Assembly (NCBI GenBank): GCA_045593785.1
Contig: JAZNXH010000111.1
Coordinates: forward strand, 1-7,315
Length of the DNA: 7,315 nucleotides
Reading direction: 5' to 3'
Source of the DNA: SZUA-448 sp045593785
Lineage (GTDB): Bacteria > Bacillota > Clostridia > Lachnospirales > Lachnospiraceae
The notes under the pieces are model-generated. The model was not told the DNA's origin. It worked only from the letters and a program-made list of their open reading frames with translations, and did not search any database. The position numbers and the translations under genes were made by a program. Every line of letters starts with the position of its first letter. The first letter of the stretch is position 1. Shown piece after piece: positions 1 to 5,936 of this stretch.

Positions 1-144
1 GAAGAGCCGGAACCGACCGAGGAACCGGAACCAACCGAGGAACCGGAACCAACCGAAGAACCGGAACCGACAAAAGAACCGGAACCGACAAAAGAACCGG
101 AGTCGTCAGACGAATCGGAACCAACAGATGAACCGGAAGCAACA
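1..144 (+). repeat. 18-bp tandem repeat (8 copies) encoding E/P/T-rich stalk
   Basis: Eight in-frame 18-bp units, consensus GARGAACCGGAACCRACM, encode six-residue blocks of the type EEPEPT, drifting to KEPEPT, DESEPT and DEPEAT. Units at 19-36 and 37-54 are identical; later copies diverge. The array is already under way at base 1, so it probably extends upstream. The repeat preserves frame, so copy-number change would alter stalk length without disrupting the protein. Confidence 0.92.
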
Positions 145-3100
145 CTGACTCCGACGCCGATTGTTACTCAGGCTCCGACTACGGCACCGCCGGAACCGAC
201 TGATGATCCAGAGCCGACAGGTGACCCGGAGCCTACGGGTGATCCGGAACCGACCCCGACCGAGGACCCAGAGCCGACCCCGCCGACTGAGGATGAAGGC
301 GGAAGCGGAGATAGTGGAAGTGGAGACAGTGGAAGTACCGGTGGTGGCACCGATAGCGGAAGCACCGGAGGCGGAAGTACAGGTGGTGGAAGTACCGGCG
401 ATGGAGATAGCGGAAGCACCGGCAGTGGTACGATAACTCCTCCGTCAGAACCGGAAGTGAGTCCGAGCCCCACGCCAATCGTTATGCCGGATAATTTGGC
501 TGCAGTGTACAAGTACGATGAGATACAATATGACGACGGCGGAAAGGCATACGTTTTGAATGATATCTCAGAAGACTATCGTGCCGCCGAGAGCATCACG
601 ATACCGAGTAAACTTGAGGGTATCGTAGTCATTGGCGTGAGTGAAAATCTTTTTAGCAACTGTCCGAATGTAACTACAGTCGTGATCGAAAACGGATTTG
701 ATCAATCAGTACAGACGGAGGAAATGAAGACGTCTCTGACACAGGCAATTGCAAACAGTGAAAAGGTTGATACGATTACGGTTTCGTTGGATGAAATCAG
801 GATGGTTGATTTCGTTTCGCTGGAAAATCTGAAAAATGTCAACTTAGTTGTTGATGGTGTCAATACTCTTGAGGGAGTTTGTTTCAAAGAAAATAAGCAT
901 ATAGAGAAAGTTGTTATTTCAGGTGCAATTAATCAGATCGGAGAGGGTGTTTTCCTCGGCTGTACGAATCTGAAAGAAGTTTACTTTGAGATGCCGGAAG
1001 GAAGTGGCACGTTTGATATACTTCCATCTGCATTTGAAGGATGTGTAGCGCTTCAGGAAATTGATTTATCAAAAGCGGCTTCCATTCAGGACAAGGCGTT
1101 TTCCGGTTGTACAAGTTTGAACAAAGTCGATATGCCGGAAGAACCGTACTCCTTGACTTGGTGGGCATTTGCCGGCTGTACCGGATTAACTTCCATTGAC
1201 CTTTCCAATGCAAGTTATATCGGAAGCGGTGCATTTCACGGTTGTACCTTTACAACGATCAAACTGCCGGCATCCAGAAATATTAAATGTGCGTCGGATG
1301 CATTTGCCGGTTGTACGTTGTTTGGAACAGACAGTTTGCATGTGGATGTCGCTTCCGGTCTGCTTTATTCCGTAGTGACGGAAGAAAATGCGGATATGCC
1401 GTCTGCTACGATTCGGTCGTATCTGTATCGTAATGTTCCGGTAACGGGAGAGGATTCTCTGATTGATTTTGAGATTCCATCCGAAATCATCTTGACTACA
1501 ATAGATGAAAATAATGAGGTGATTGAACAGTCTTGTCCCGTAACCAGAATTGCCGAGTACGCGTTTACTACATCAATCTTGCGCAGTGTTACTATACCGT
1601 GGTCCGTAGTGAGCATAGATGCGAGAGCGTTCAAAGGCTGTACCAATCTGGTGACTGTGAACGGTGGCGGCAATGTGACTTCGATTGGGGATGAAGCATT
1701 TGCTTACTCTGCAAAGTTGGAAAAAGTCATGATGAATAATTCGTATGAAGGTGGCGGTATAGAAGTCTGTATCACCTTACCGAATTCACTCGCTAACCTC
1801 GGTGGTGATGTATTTGCCGGATGTACTGCGTTGAATGGAGGACTGTTCCTGCCTGCATATTCGGAGAATCCTGCGTTGTTTACAGGTGCGAGTTTTGCAG
1901 GTACAAGTATTACCGGTATTGTCGGATATGGCGAGTACAGTATTTCTGCCGGTGCGTTCAAAGGAATGACATCGCTGACGTATCTCGAACTGTCACATAC
2001 GGAACAGATTGAGGAAGAAGCTTTCATGAATTGTACTTCGTTAGAGACAGTAGTACTGAACAATGTAGGAAATATTAAAAGGTCTGCATTTGAAGGTTGT
2101 ACTACACTACGTGATGTGGCAATAGACATGAGGGAAAATGCAGAAGGCGAATCAACCTATGCTAATATTGGTGACCGGGCATTTTATGGTTGTACGGCAT
2201 TGGAATATATTGTGGTGCCATATTACAATTCTTTGGGTCAGGATGTGTTCTATGGCGTTGATGTACAGTATGTTTATGGGAAACTGTTTTCTGAAGCTGA
2301 TTATACTCTGTACGGTGTGCAGATTGTTGGATTTTCAATTGCTGCTACAGAATACGAAAACATCGTGATCCCGGAGACTGTTGGCGATGTACCGGTACTG
2401 GGGATTGGAGAGAGTGCATTTAGCCAAAAGGGGTTTATTAAAAGTGTGAAAATTGCTTCTAACGTGACTGATATAGGAAAAGAGGCATTTTATGGCTGTA
2501 CCGGTCTTAACAGTGTCGAATTCGCGGAAGGTTCGCAATTGACGAGCATCGGGGAAGCAGCGTTTTTAGAGTGTTCGGCATTAACAACGATTGCATTGCC
2601 GACACATATTGAAACGATTGGAAAGGCGGCGTTTAGAAAAACAGGTCTGCCCGCTATTGAAATTCCTGCCAGCGTTGTGACGATTGGCGAACAGGCATTT
2701 TATCAGTGTGGTAGTCTGGGAAGTGTGACGTTTGCTGACAATTCGAATCTTTCTGTGATTGGGTACTCGGCATTTAATCAATGTTCGGCTTTGACCTCCA
2801 TTGAACTGCCGAACGGTCTGAGTGAGATAGGGGGATCGGCATTCAATTCTACCGGTCTGACCTCCGTTGTGATTCCGGATAGTGTAACCAGCATGGGAAC
2901 GGATGTGTTCAATAATTGTGCTGCATTAACTTCGGTTCAAATCTCGAAGGGATTGAGTGTGATTCCGGATAACACATTTGTGAATACAGGGCTGACTTCT
3001 GTGGTAATTCCGAATGGCGTTACTACAATCGGTACAAATGCGTTCAGTACAGATGTTTTACAAACAGTTGTGATTCCTGCAAGCGTTTCAACCATTCAGT

Positions 3101-3603
3101 CAGGTGCATTTAAGAGTTCATCGAATGTAAAAACATATTTGCATGAAGGCGTGACGGTTGCGAATAATGTTTTCTCAGCAGACGAGAATGTAAAAGTATA
3201 TGCGGTATCCGGTTCTACCTTGACTTGTGTAACGAATCCGATTGCAGAAAACAGAATTGTGAAATTGGGCGGTGAGAGCAGTATGGCGCATGATGCTTTG
3301 GAACTGGAGATTATGCAGGAAATCGGTGCAATTGATGCGCAGTATCTGATAGAAGACCCGATTTCGATAGGGATACCGACCGGAGCAATTGAGTTTGCAT
3401 GGGGACTGACCGAGAGTGGATCGGATACGATTGATGAAACCATTCGTGGTGACGGTATTGAGTGGAATGCTGTTGATGACGGAGGCGGTGTAATTATCGA
3501 GAGAGTAAACGAGTGGGTTTCGCTGTGTCTGCGATACCGCTTGACAGAGGGTGGAGACTATATCTATCTGGTAACGCCGAAGCTGAAGAGCAAAGAAGAG
3601 TAA
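1..3603 (+). CDS. BspA-like leucine-rich-repeat surface protein, 5'-truncated (gene A)
   Basis: The frame is open from base 1 to TAA at 3601-3603, giving 1200 visible residues; the true start lies upstream. Residues 1-98 are an E/P/T-rich stalk and about 100-143 a Gly/Ser/Thr spacer. About residues 198-1077 carry some 28 LRR_5/BspA-type units with the recurring core 'AF.GCT.L..V.IP..V..IG'. Residues about 1097-1197 form a C-terminal domain shared with the next gene. No LPXTG sortase signal or other wall-anchor motif is visible, so anchoring should come from the missing N-terminus; by comparison with the two downstream paralogs this would be a transmembrane helix plus FecR domain (inference). 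BspA-like LRR proteins are known as surface adhesins and binding proteins; the ligand here cannot be told. A GTG at 457 lies inside the stalk and is not the start. The LRR-surface-protein call is firm; the role is open. Confidence 0.93.
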   Translation, partial: EEPEPTEEPEPTEEPEPTEEPEPTKEPEPTKEPESSDESEPTDEPEATLTPTPIVTQAPTTAPPEPTDDPEPTGDPEPTGDPEPTPTEDPEPTPPTEDEGGSGDSGSGDSGSTGGGTDSGSTGGGSTGGGSTGDGDSGSTGSGTITPPSEPEVSPSPTPIVMPDNLAAVYKYDEIQYDDGGKAYVLNDISEDYRAAESITIPSKLEGIVVIGVSENLFSNCPNVTTVVIENGFDQSVQTEEMKTSLTQAIANSEKVDTITVSLDEIRMVDFVSLENLKNVNLVVDGVNTLEGVCFKENKHIEKVVISGAINQIGEGVFLGCTNLKEVYFEMPEGSGTFDILPSAFEGCVALQEIDLSKAASIQDKAFSGCTSLNKVDMPEEPYSLTWWAFAGCTGLTSIDLSNASYIGSGAFHGCTFTTIKLPASRNIKCASDAFAGCTLFGTDSLHVDVASGLLYSVVTEENADMPSATIRSYLYRNVPVTGEDSLIDFEIPSEIILTTIDENNEVIEQSCPVTRIAEYAFTTSILRSVTIPWSVVSIDARAFKGCTNLVTVNGGGNVTSIGDEAFAYSAKLEKVMMNNSYEGGGIEVCITLPNSLANLGGDVFAGCTALNGGLFLPAYSENPALFTGASFAGTSITGIVGYGEYSISAGAFKGMTSLTYLELSHTEQIEEEAFMNCTSLETVVLNNVGNIKRSAFEGCTTLRDVAIDMRENAEGESTYANIGDRAFYGCTALEYIVVPYYNSLGQDVFYGVDVQYVYGKLFSEADYTLYGVQIVGFSIAATEYENIVIPETVGDVPVLGIGESAFSQKGFIKSVKIASNVTDIGKEAFYGCTGLNSVEFAEGSQLTSIGEAAFLECSALTTIALPTHIETIGKAAFRKTGLPAIEIPASVVTIGEQAFYQCGSLGSVTFADNSNLSVIGYSAFNQCSALTSIELPNGLSEIGGSAFNSTGLTSVVIPDSVTSMGTDVFNNCAALTSVQISKGLSVIPDNTFVNTGLTSVVIPNGVTTIGTNAFSTDVLQTVVIPASVSTIQSGAFKSSSNVKTYLHEGVTVANNVFSADENVKVYAVSGSTLTCVTNPIAENRIVKLGGESSMAHDALELEIMQEIGAIDAQYLIEDPISIGIPTGAIEFAWGLTESGSDTIDETIRGDGIEWNAVDDGGGVIIERVNEWVSLCLRYRLTEGGDYIYLVTPKLKSKEE
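190..294 (+). repeat. Second stalk repeat, 'PEPT' units of 18-27 bp
   Basis: Five units each begin with Pro-Glu-Pro-Thr: three of 18 bp (190-243), then one of 24 bp (244-267) and one of 27 bp (268-294) expanded by extra Pro/Thr/Glu codons. They follow a Thr/Pro-rich spacer with 'TLTPTPIV' at 145-189. They are probably diverged relatives of the 18-bp array before them, since both carry the E-P-T core. Confidence 0.8.
298..429 (+). repeat. Gly/Ser/Thr-rich low-complexity linker
   Basis: 44 codons use almost only Gly, Ser, Thr and Asp, with recurring GGA-AGT/AGC and ACC-GGN pairs ('GSTGGG', 'GDSGST'). This is a flexible linker between the E/P/T stalk and the LRR domain of gene A. The spread-out Pro-rich stalk and flexible Gly/Ser hinge together suggest the LRR head is held away from the membrane. 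Confidence 0.85.
592..3231 (+). other. BspA-like LRR region of gene A, three blocks
   Basis: About 28 units carry an [AV]F.GC[TS].L-type core, for example VFLGCTNL, AFSGCTSL, AFKGCTNL, AFYGCTAL and AFNQCSAL. Two interruptions split the array near 1333 and 2254. Each is a stretch without the AF.GCT core, followed by a strand ending in 'PVTRI' or 'PVLGI' and a new AF unit. These resemble the region opening the array (about 505-660) and the one opening the LRR block of gene B, so they look like capping or module-start segments. The last units, about 2840-3070, alternate long and short forms ('NSTGLTSVVIP', 'NTGLTSVVIP'). Confidence 0.85.
3289..3600 (+). other. Shared C-terminal domain of gene A (unknown function)
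   Basis: The last 104 residues fall outside the LRR pattern. They align with the end of gene B: 'ALELEIMQEIGAID' here against 'GLEQSVMQDLGVAD' there, a central 'IPTGA' against 'LPQGA', and a closing 'GGDYIYLVTPKLK' against 'GGYTYYLTPRIR'. The alternating hydrophobic pattern suggests a beta-rich fold (inference). I do not recognise it as a named family. Confidence 0.72.
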
Positions 3604-3637
3604 GAAATGAAATACCGATTTTGTGTAAAAGAAAGAT

Positions 3638-3643
3638 AAAGGA
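3638..3643 (+). promoter_or_regulatory. Ribosome binding site of gene B
   Basis: AAAGGA ends 7 nt before ATG 3651. It is weaker than the AGGAGG of gene C but correctly spaced, and it decides the start against the in-frame GTG 3513 and ATG 3663. The rest of the 47-bp gap (3604-3650) is A-rich, with no clear -35/-10 pair and no terminator hairpin, which favours read-through from gene A. Confidence 0.7.
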
Positions 3644-3650
3644 AAAGCGA

Positions 3651-5897
3651 ATGAGTGAAACAATGTCACAGAACATTCCGGTGCAGGCACAACCGCCTGC
3701 ACCGGTAAAAAAGAAAAAAGCGGGACTGATTATCCTTGCAGCAGTCGTAGTTGCAATGGCTCTTGCAGCGACAGCGTGCATTTTCCTGTTCCGTAAATCC
3801 GGATACCGCTCTTTGGAGGTATTGGAGAGCTACGGTGATACGAGCGTATATCGTGACGACAAGGAACTGGAAGCGTATGAGGGTATGAAGCTTCGCTCCG
3901 GAGATTATCTGACGGTACGGGAAGACAGTTACCTTCGGATGCGTCTGGATGATGACAAGTACGTCTATCTGGAAGGTCAGGCGCTGATGAAGCTGTCGGC
4001 ACTTGGCAACAAGAAAGACAGCCGTACCAAGATTGAGTTGGAACTGGGTACGATGGTAACCGAGGTAGAGAACCGTCTGTCAGAAGGTGCTTCGTACGAG
4101 ATTCATTCTCCGAATACGACCCTGGCAATTCGAGGAACCACGACTGTCTCGGAAGTACGTTATCAGATTCCGGCAGGAAGTGAGGACTTGACCGAGCAGG
4201 ATATCCTGGAGTATCTTGTAGCAGTCCGCACGGATGCTGATATGGATGCCGATCAGGCGGATGAAGTAGAGGAATTGCTTGAAGATGGTATGAGTGCCCG
4301 GATATCTTCTTATGTACAGAATGGTAAAGTTGAGTTGATGGTATTCGAGAAGGAAGAAGACGATGACGAGGCGAAGCTGAGCGCTTCGTATGTCAACGTG
4401 AAGAAGGGCAATGGTCTTAGTACCATCGTAGACCGGCTGGTATCTCCGCAGGTTATCGCTTTGGTAGAAGTGGATGAAGACGGCAAGCTGCATTTCGCCG
4501 ATAGCGAAGAGGCAGAAGAACTGACCGAAGATCTGAAGCTGAAGGCAAAGAGAAGCAAAGCAGAGACCGTGGAAGAGTTGGACGAGCTGGTGGAGAGCTA
4601 CCGTGTATCACCGATGGAGAATCTCGACAGCGTACAGCTGAAACTGGATTTGGATGAGTTGAGCATTGGCAGTACTGCAGAAGGATTACAGCATAGCTTT
4701 GAAGAAGCAATCGAAGCAGCAGTGATTCCGGATCCGACCGCAACACCGACGCCTTACATAGAGGACGATGAAGAACCGATTTGGACGATTCCGGATGAGC
4801 CTGATGAGGAGCCGGAAGAACCGGAATGGGATGAGAACTTGAATGTAGCCGGTGGGGTAATAGAATATGACGAATATAACCTGCTGTGGGATTACCTCTA
4901 CGAAAGCGGAGTGGAAGGTCCGGTTGGTGTCTGGATTACCGGCATCGAGGAGACCGGACGGATGCGGAATGAAACCGTGATGATTCCGAGCGTGGTTGCA
5001 GGTTTGCCGGTATTAGAGATTAAGCCGGATGCTTTCAACGGTACGGGTGACGTCGTAGAATTTGTATTCCCGGATACCTTACAGTACATCGGCGAGTTTG
5101 CCTTGAACCAGTGTTTTGATTTGGAGCGTGTCGTGTTGCCGGACAGTGTAATCGGTCTGGGAGATGGTGCATTCTCCGGATGTAGTTCGCTGAAAGAGGT
5201 AACGCTCTCTTCATCGCTTGAGGTGATACCGTATCTTGCATTTTCAAAATGCCGTGAGTTAGAGAGTCTCGTGATACCGTACGGCGTGAAGCTGTTGGAC
5301 GGTGCGTCCATCCGTGATTGCTACAATCTGAAGCATGTATTGGTTCCGGGTAGTGTGGAAGAAATCGGCCTGTCGGCATTTGCACAAGCGGATGAACTCC
5401 ATGTGTATCTTGGTGAGCAGCTCGTCTACGGTACGGTGGAAGACTATAATTTCGATGATGAAGATGTCGTATACGTTCATGAGAATACGGAACTTGCAGA
5501 ATATGGTTATGAGACCGATTATATCCTGGTAGAGGAAGGCATCCGTATTACCCTGAATACAAATCCGGGAGAAACTGCTTATGTTTACAACGGTTTGGAA
5601 CAGTCGGTAATGCAGGATCTTGGTGTGGCCGATATGGAGTTAATCGTACCGGGAACATGTAATTTTGAACTTCCTCAAGGTGCGGAATATGTGGTATTTA
5701 GTGAAGCGGATAATCCGTTTGACGGAAGTCTTGCCGATATAAACTTTGATGAGGTTGCTCTGGAGTGGACGAGTGGCAGCCAATACACCGTGGAGCATGA
5801 TGGAACGTATTGGACTGCAGTTTGTGCAAGAGTACCGAAAGATGGCGGATATACCTATTATCTGACTCCGAGAATACGGATTAAAGATACGGAATAA
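3651..5897 (+). CDS. Membrane-anchored FecR-domain / leucine-rich-repeat surface protein (gene B)
   Basis: A complete 748-residue protein. Residues 1-23 are a short tail ending in four lysines, 24-47 one hydrophobic helix, and 52-171 a FecR domain (PF04773-like) with 'LRSGDY', 'LELGTMV' and the hallmark 'PNTTLAIRGT'. Residues 172-345 are a charged extension, 361-397 a short acidic stalk with 'TATPTP', about 401-628 an LRR block of roughly six BspA-like units, and about 649-748 a C-terminal domain also found in gene A. Lysines before the helix predict N-in topology, with everything after it outside. In Gram-negatives FecR relays a surface signal to an ECF sigma factor; no sigma partner is visible and the cytoplasmic tail is very short, so signalling is unproven and a structural or ligand-binding surface role is as likely. 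ATG 3651 is chosen because AAAGGA lies 7 nt upstream; a start at GTG 3513 would overlap gene A and add 46 residues unlike the paralog. It follows gene A by 47 bp, likely in one operon. Confidence 0.93.
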   Translation: MSETMSQNIPVQAQPPAPVKKKKAGLIILAAVVVAMALAATACIFLFRKSGYRSLEVLESYGDTSVYRDDKELEAYEGMKLRSGDYLTVREDSYLRMRLDDDKYVYLEGQALMKLSALGNKKDSRTKIELELGTMVTEVENRLSEGASYEIHSPNTTLAIRGTTTVSEVRYQIPAGSEDLTEQDILEYLVAVRTDADMDADQADEVEELLEDGMSARISSYVQNGKVELMVFEKEEDDDEAKLSASYVNVKKGNGLSTIVDRLVSPQVIALVEVDEDGKLHFADSEEAEELTEDLKLKAKRSKAETVEELDELVESYRVSPMENLDSVQLKLDLDELSIGSTAEGLQHSFEEAIEAAVIPDPTATPTPYIEDDEEPIWTIPDEPDEEPEEPEWDENLNVAGGVIEYDEYNLLWDYLYESGVEGPVGVWITGIEETGRMRNETVMIPSVVAGLPVLEIKPDAFNGTGDVVEFVFPDTLQYIGEFALNQCFDLERVVLPDSVIGLGDGAFSGCSSLKEVTLSSSLEVIPYLAFSKCRELESLVIPYGVKLLDGASIRDCYNLKHVLVPGSVEEIGLSAFAQADELHVYLGEQLVYGTVEDYNFDDEDVVYVHENTELAEYGYETDYILVEEGIRITLNTNPGETAYVYNGLEQSVMQDLGVADMELIVPGTCNFELPQGAEYVVFSEADNPFDGSLADINFDEVALEWTSGSQYTVEHDGTYWTAVCARVPKDGGYTYYLTPRIRIKDTE
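3678..3705 (+). repeat. Perfect 11-bp inverted repeat with 6-nt loop inside gene B
   Basis: CCGGTGCAGGC (3678-3688) is exactly complementary to GCCTGCACCGG (3695-3705) around the loop ACAACC. It starts 27 nt after the first base of the start codon and encodes the Pro/Gln-rich end of the cytoplasmic tail. It is followed by an A-rich run, not a T-run, so it is not an intrinsic terminator on the + strand. It should form a GC-rich mRNA hairpin. Confidence 0.85.
3804..4163 (+). other. FecR domain of gene B
   Basis: Residues 52-171. The expected FecR pattern is present: 'MKLRSGDYLTV', a 'RMRLDDDKYVYL' strand pair, 'IELELGTMVTEV', then 'IHSPNTTLAIRGTTTV', the Arg-Gly-Thr being the family hallmark. 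The trailing part of the fold ('YVQNGKVELMVFE' and 'GNGLST') is separated from the core by an acidic insertion of about 45 residues. In known FecR proteins this domain lies outside the cytoplasmic membrane. Confidence 0.85.
4851..5534 (+). other. LRR block of gene B
   Basis: Residues about 401-628. An opening cap ends in 'MIPSVVAGLPVLEI', followed by about six BspA-like units with cores AFNGTGDV, ALNQCFDL, AFSGCSSL, AFSKCREL, SIRDCYNL and AFAQADEL. This is much shorter than the array in gene A and corresponds to a single one of its blocks. Confidence 0.82.
5595..5894 (+). other. Shared C-terminal domain of gene B (unknown function)
   Basis: This is the counterpart of the 3289-3600 domain, about 100 residues after the LRR block. 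Conserved points are the Met-Gln pair followed by Gly and Asp, a Pro-x-Gly-Ala turn, 'EW' in the middle (gene A 'IEWNA', gene B 'LEWTS'), and the closing Gly-Gly with aromatic-rich strand then Thr-Pro and a basic tail. Its presence in both paralogs with different LRR numbers marks it as a distinct module rather than a degenerate LRR. Confidence 0.72.
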
Positions 5898-5910
5898 TAC
5901 GACGTCGTAT
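5897..5910. repeat. Perfect 14-bp palindrome between genes B and C
   Basis: ATACGACGTCGTAT is its own reverse complement. It begins on the last base of the gene B stop codon and ends 14 bp before the AGGAGG of gene C. It could be a DNA operator half-site pair or a small RNA hairpin (5-bp stem, 4-nt loop). No T-tract follows, so it is not a terminator. Function is unproven. Confidence 0.8.
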
Positions 5911-5924
5911 GAGACAGAAGTAAC

Positions 5925-5930
5925 AGGAGG
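5925..5930 (+). promoter_or_regulatory. Ribosome binding site of gene C
   Basis: A full AGGAGG lies six bases before ATG 5937. This is the strongest translation signal in the window and fixes the start of gene C. Confidence 0.9.
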
Positions 5931-5936
5931 ATTCGT

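Noticed and set aside
1..144. 18-bp repeat array as a CRISPR
   Set aside because: Units are contiguous without spacers, keep one reading frame and encode a typical stalk.
168..512. Minus-strand Pro/Ser/Gly/Val-rich reading frame, and a similar one at 6857-7291
   Set aside because: Both are antisense shadows of the stalk and linker repeats, low in complexity and with no ribosome binding site seen.
3541..3570. TTGACA at 3541-3546 as an internal promoter for gene B
   Set aside because: No good -10 box occurs at 16-18 bp (best at 18 bp is TATCTG); it is explained by Leu-Thr codons.
457..3603. GTG 457 as start of gene A
   Set aside because: The same frame is open back to base 1 with a coherent stalk sequence, and no ribosome binding site precedes the GTG.
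3513..3650. GTG 3513 as start of gene B
   Set aside because: It would overlap the end of gene A by about 90 bp and add residues with no match in gene C; ATG 3651 has a spaced ribosome binding site and gives the expected short tail.
3678..3720. Hairpin as an intrinsic terminator
   Set aside because: It is followed by A-rich rather than T-rich sequence and lies inside the reading frame of gene B; on the minus strand the T-run precedes the stem.
3765..3779. Lipobox-like 'LAATAC' suggesting gene B is a lipoprotein
   Set aside because: The hydrophobic helix continues past the cysteine (IFLF), position -3 is Ala rather than Leu, and the paralog gene C has no cysteine there.
5909..5923. Tiny reading frame MRQK between genes B and C
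   Set aside because: Only four codons and no ribosome binding site; it arises from the palindrome.
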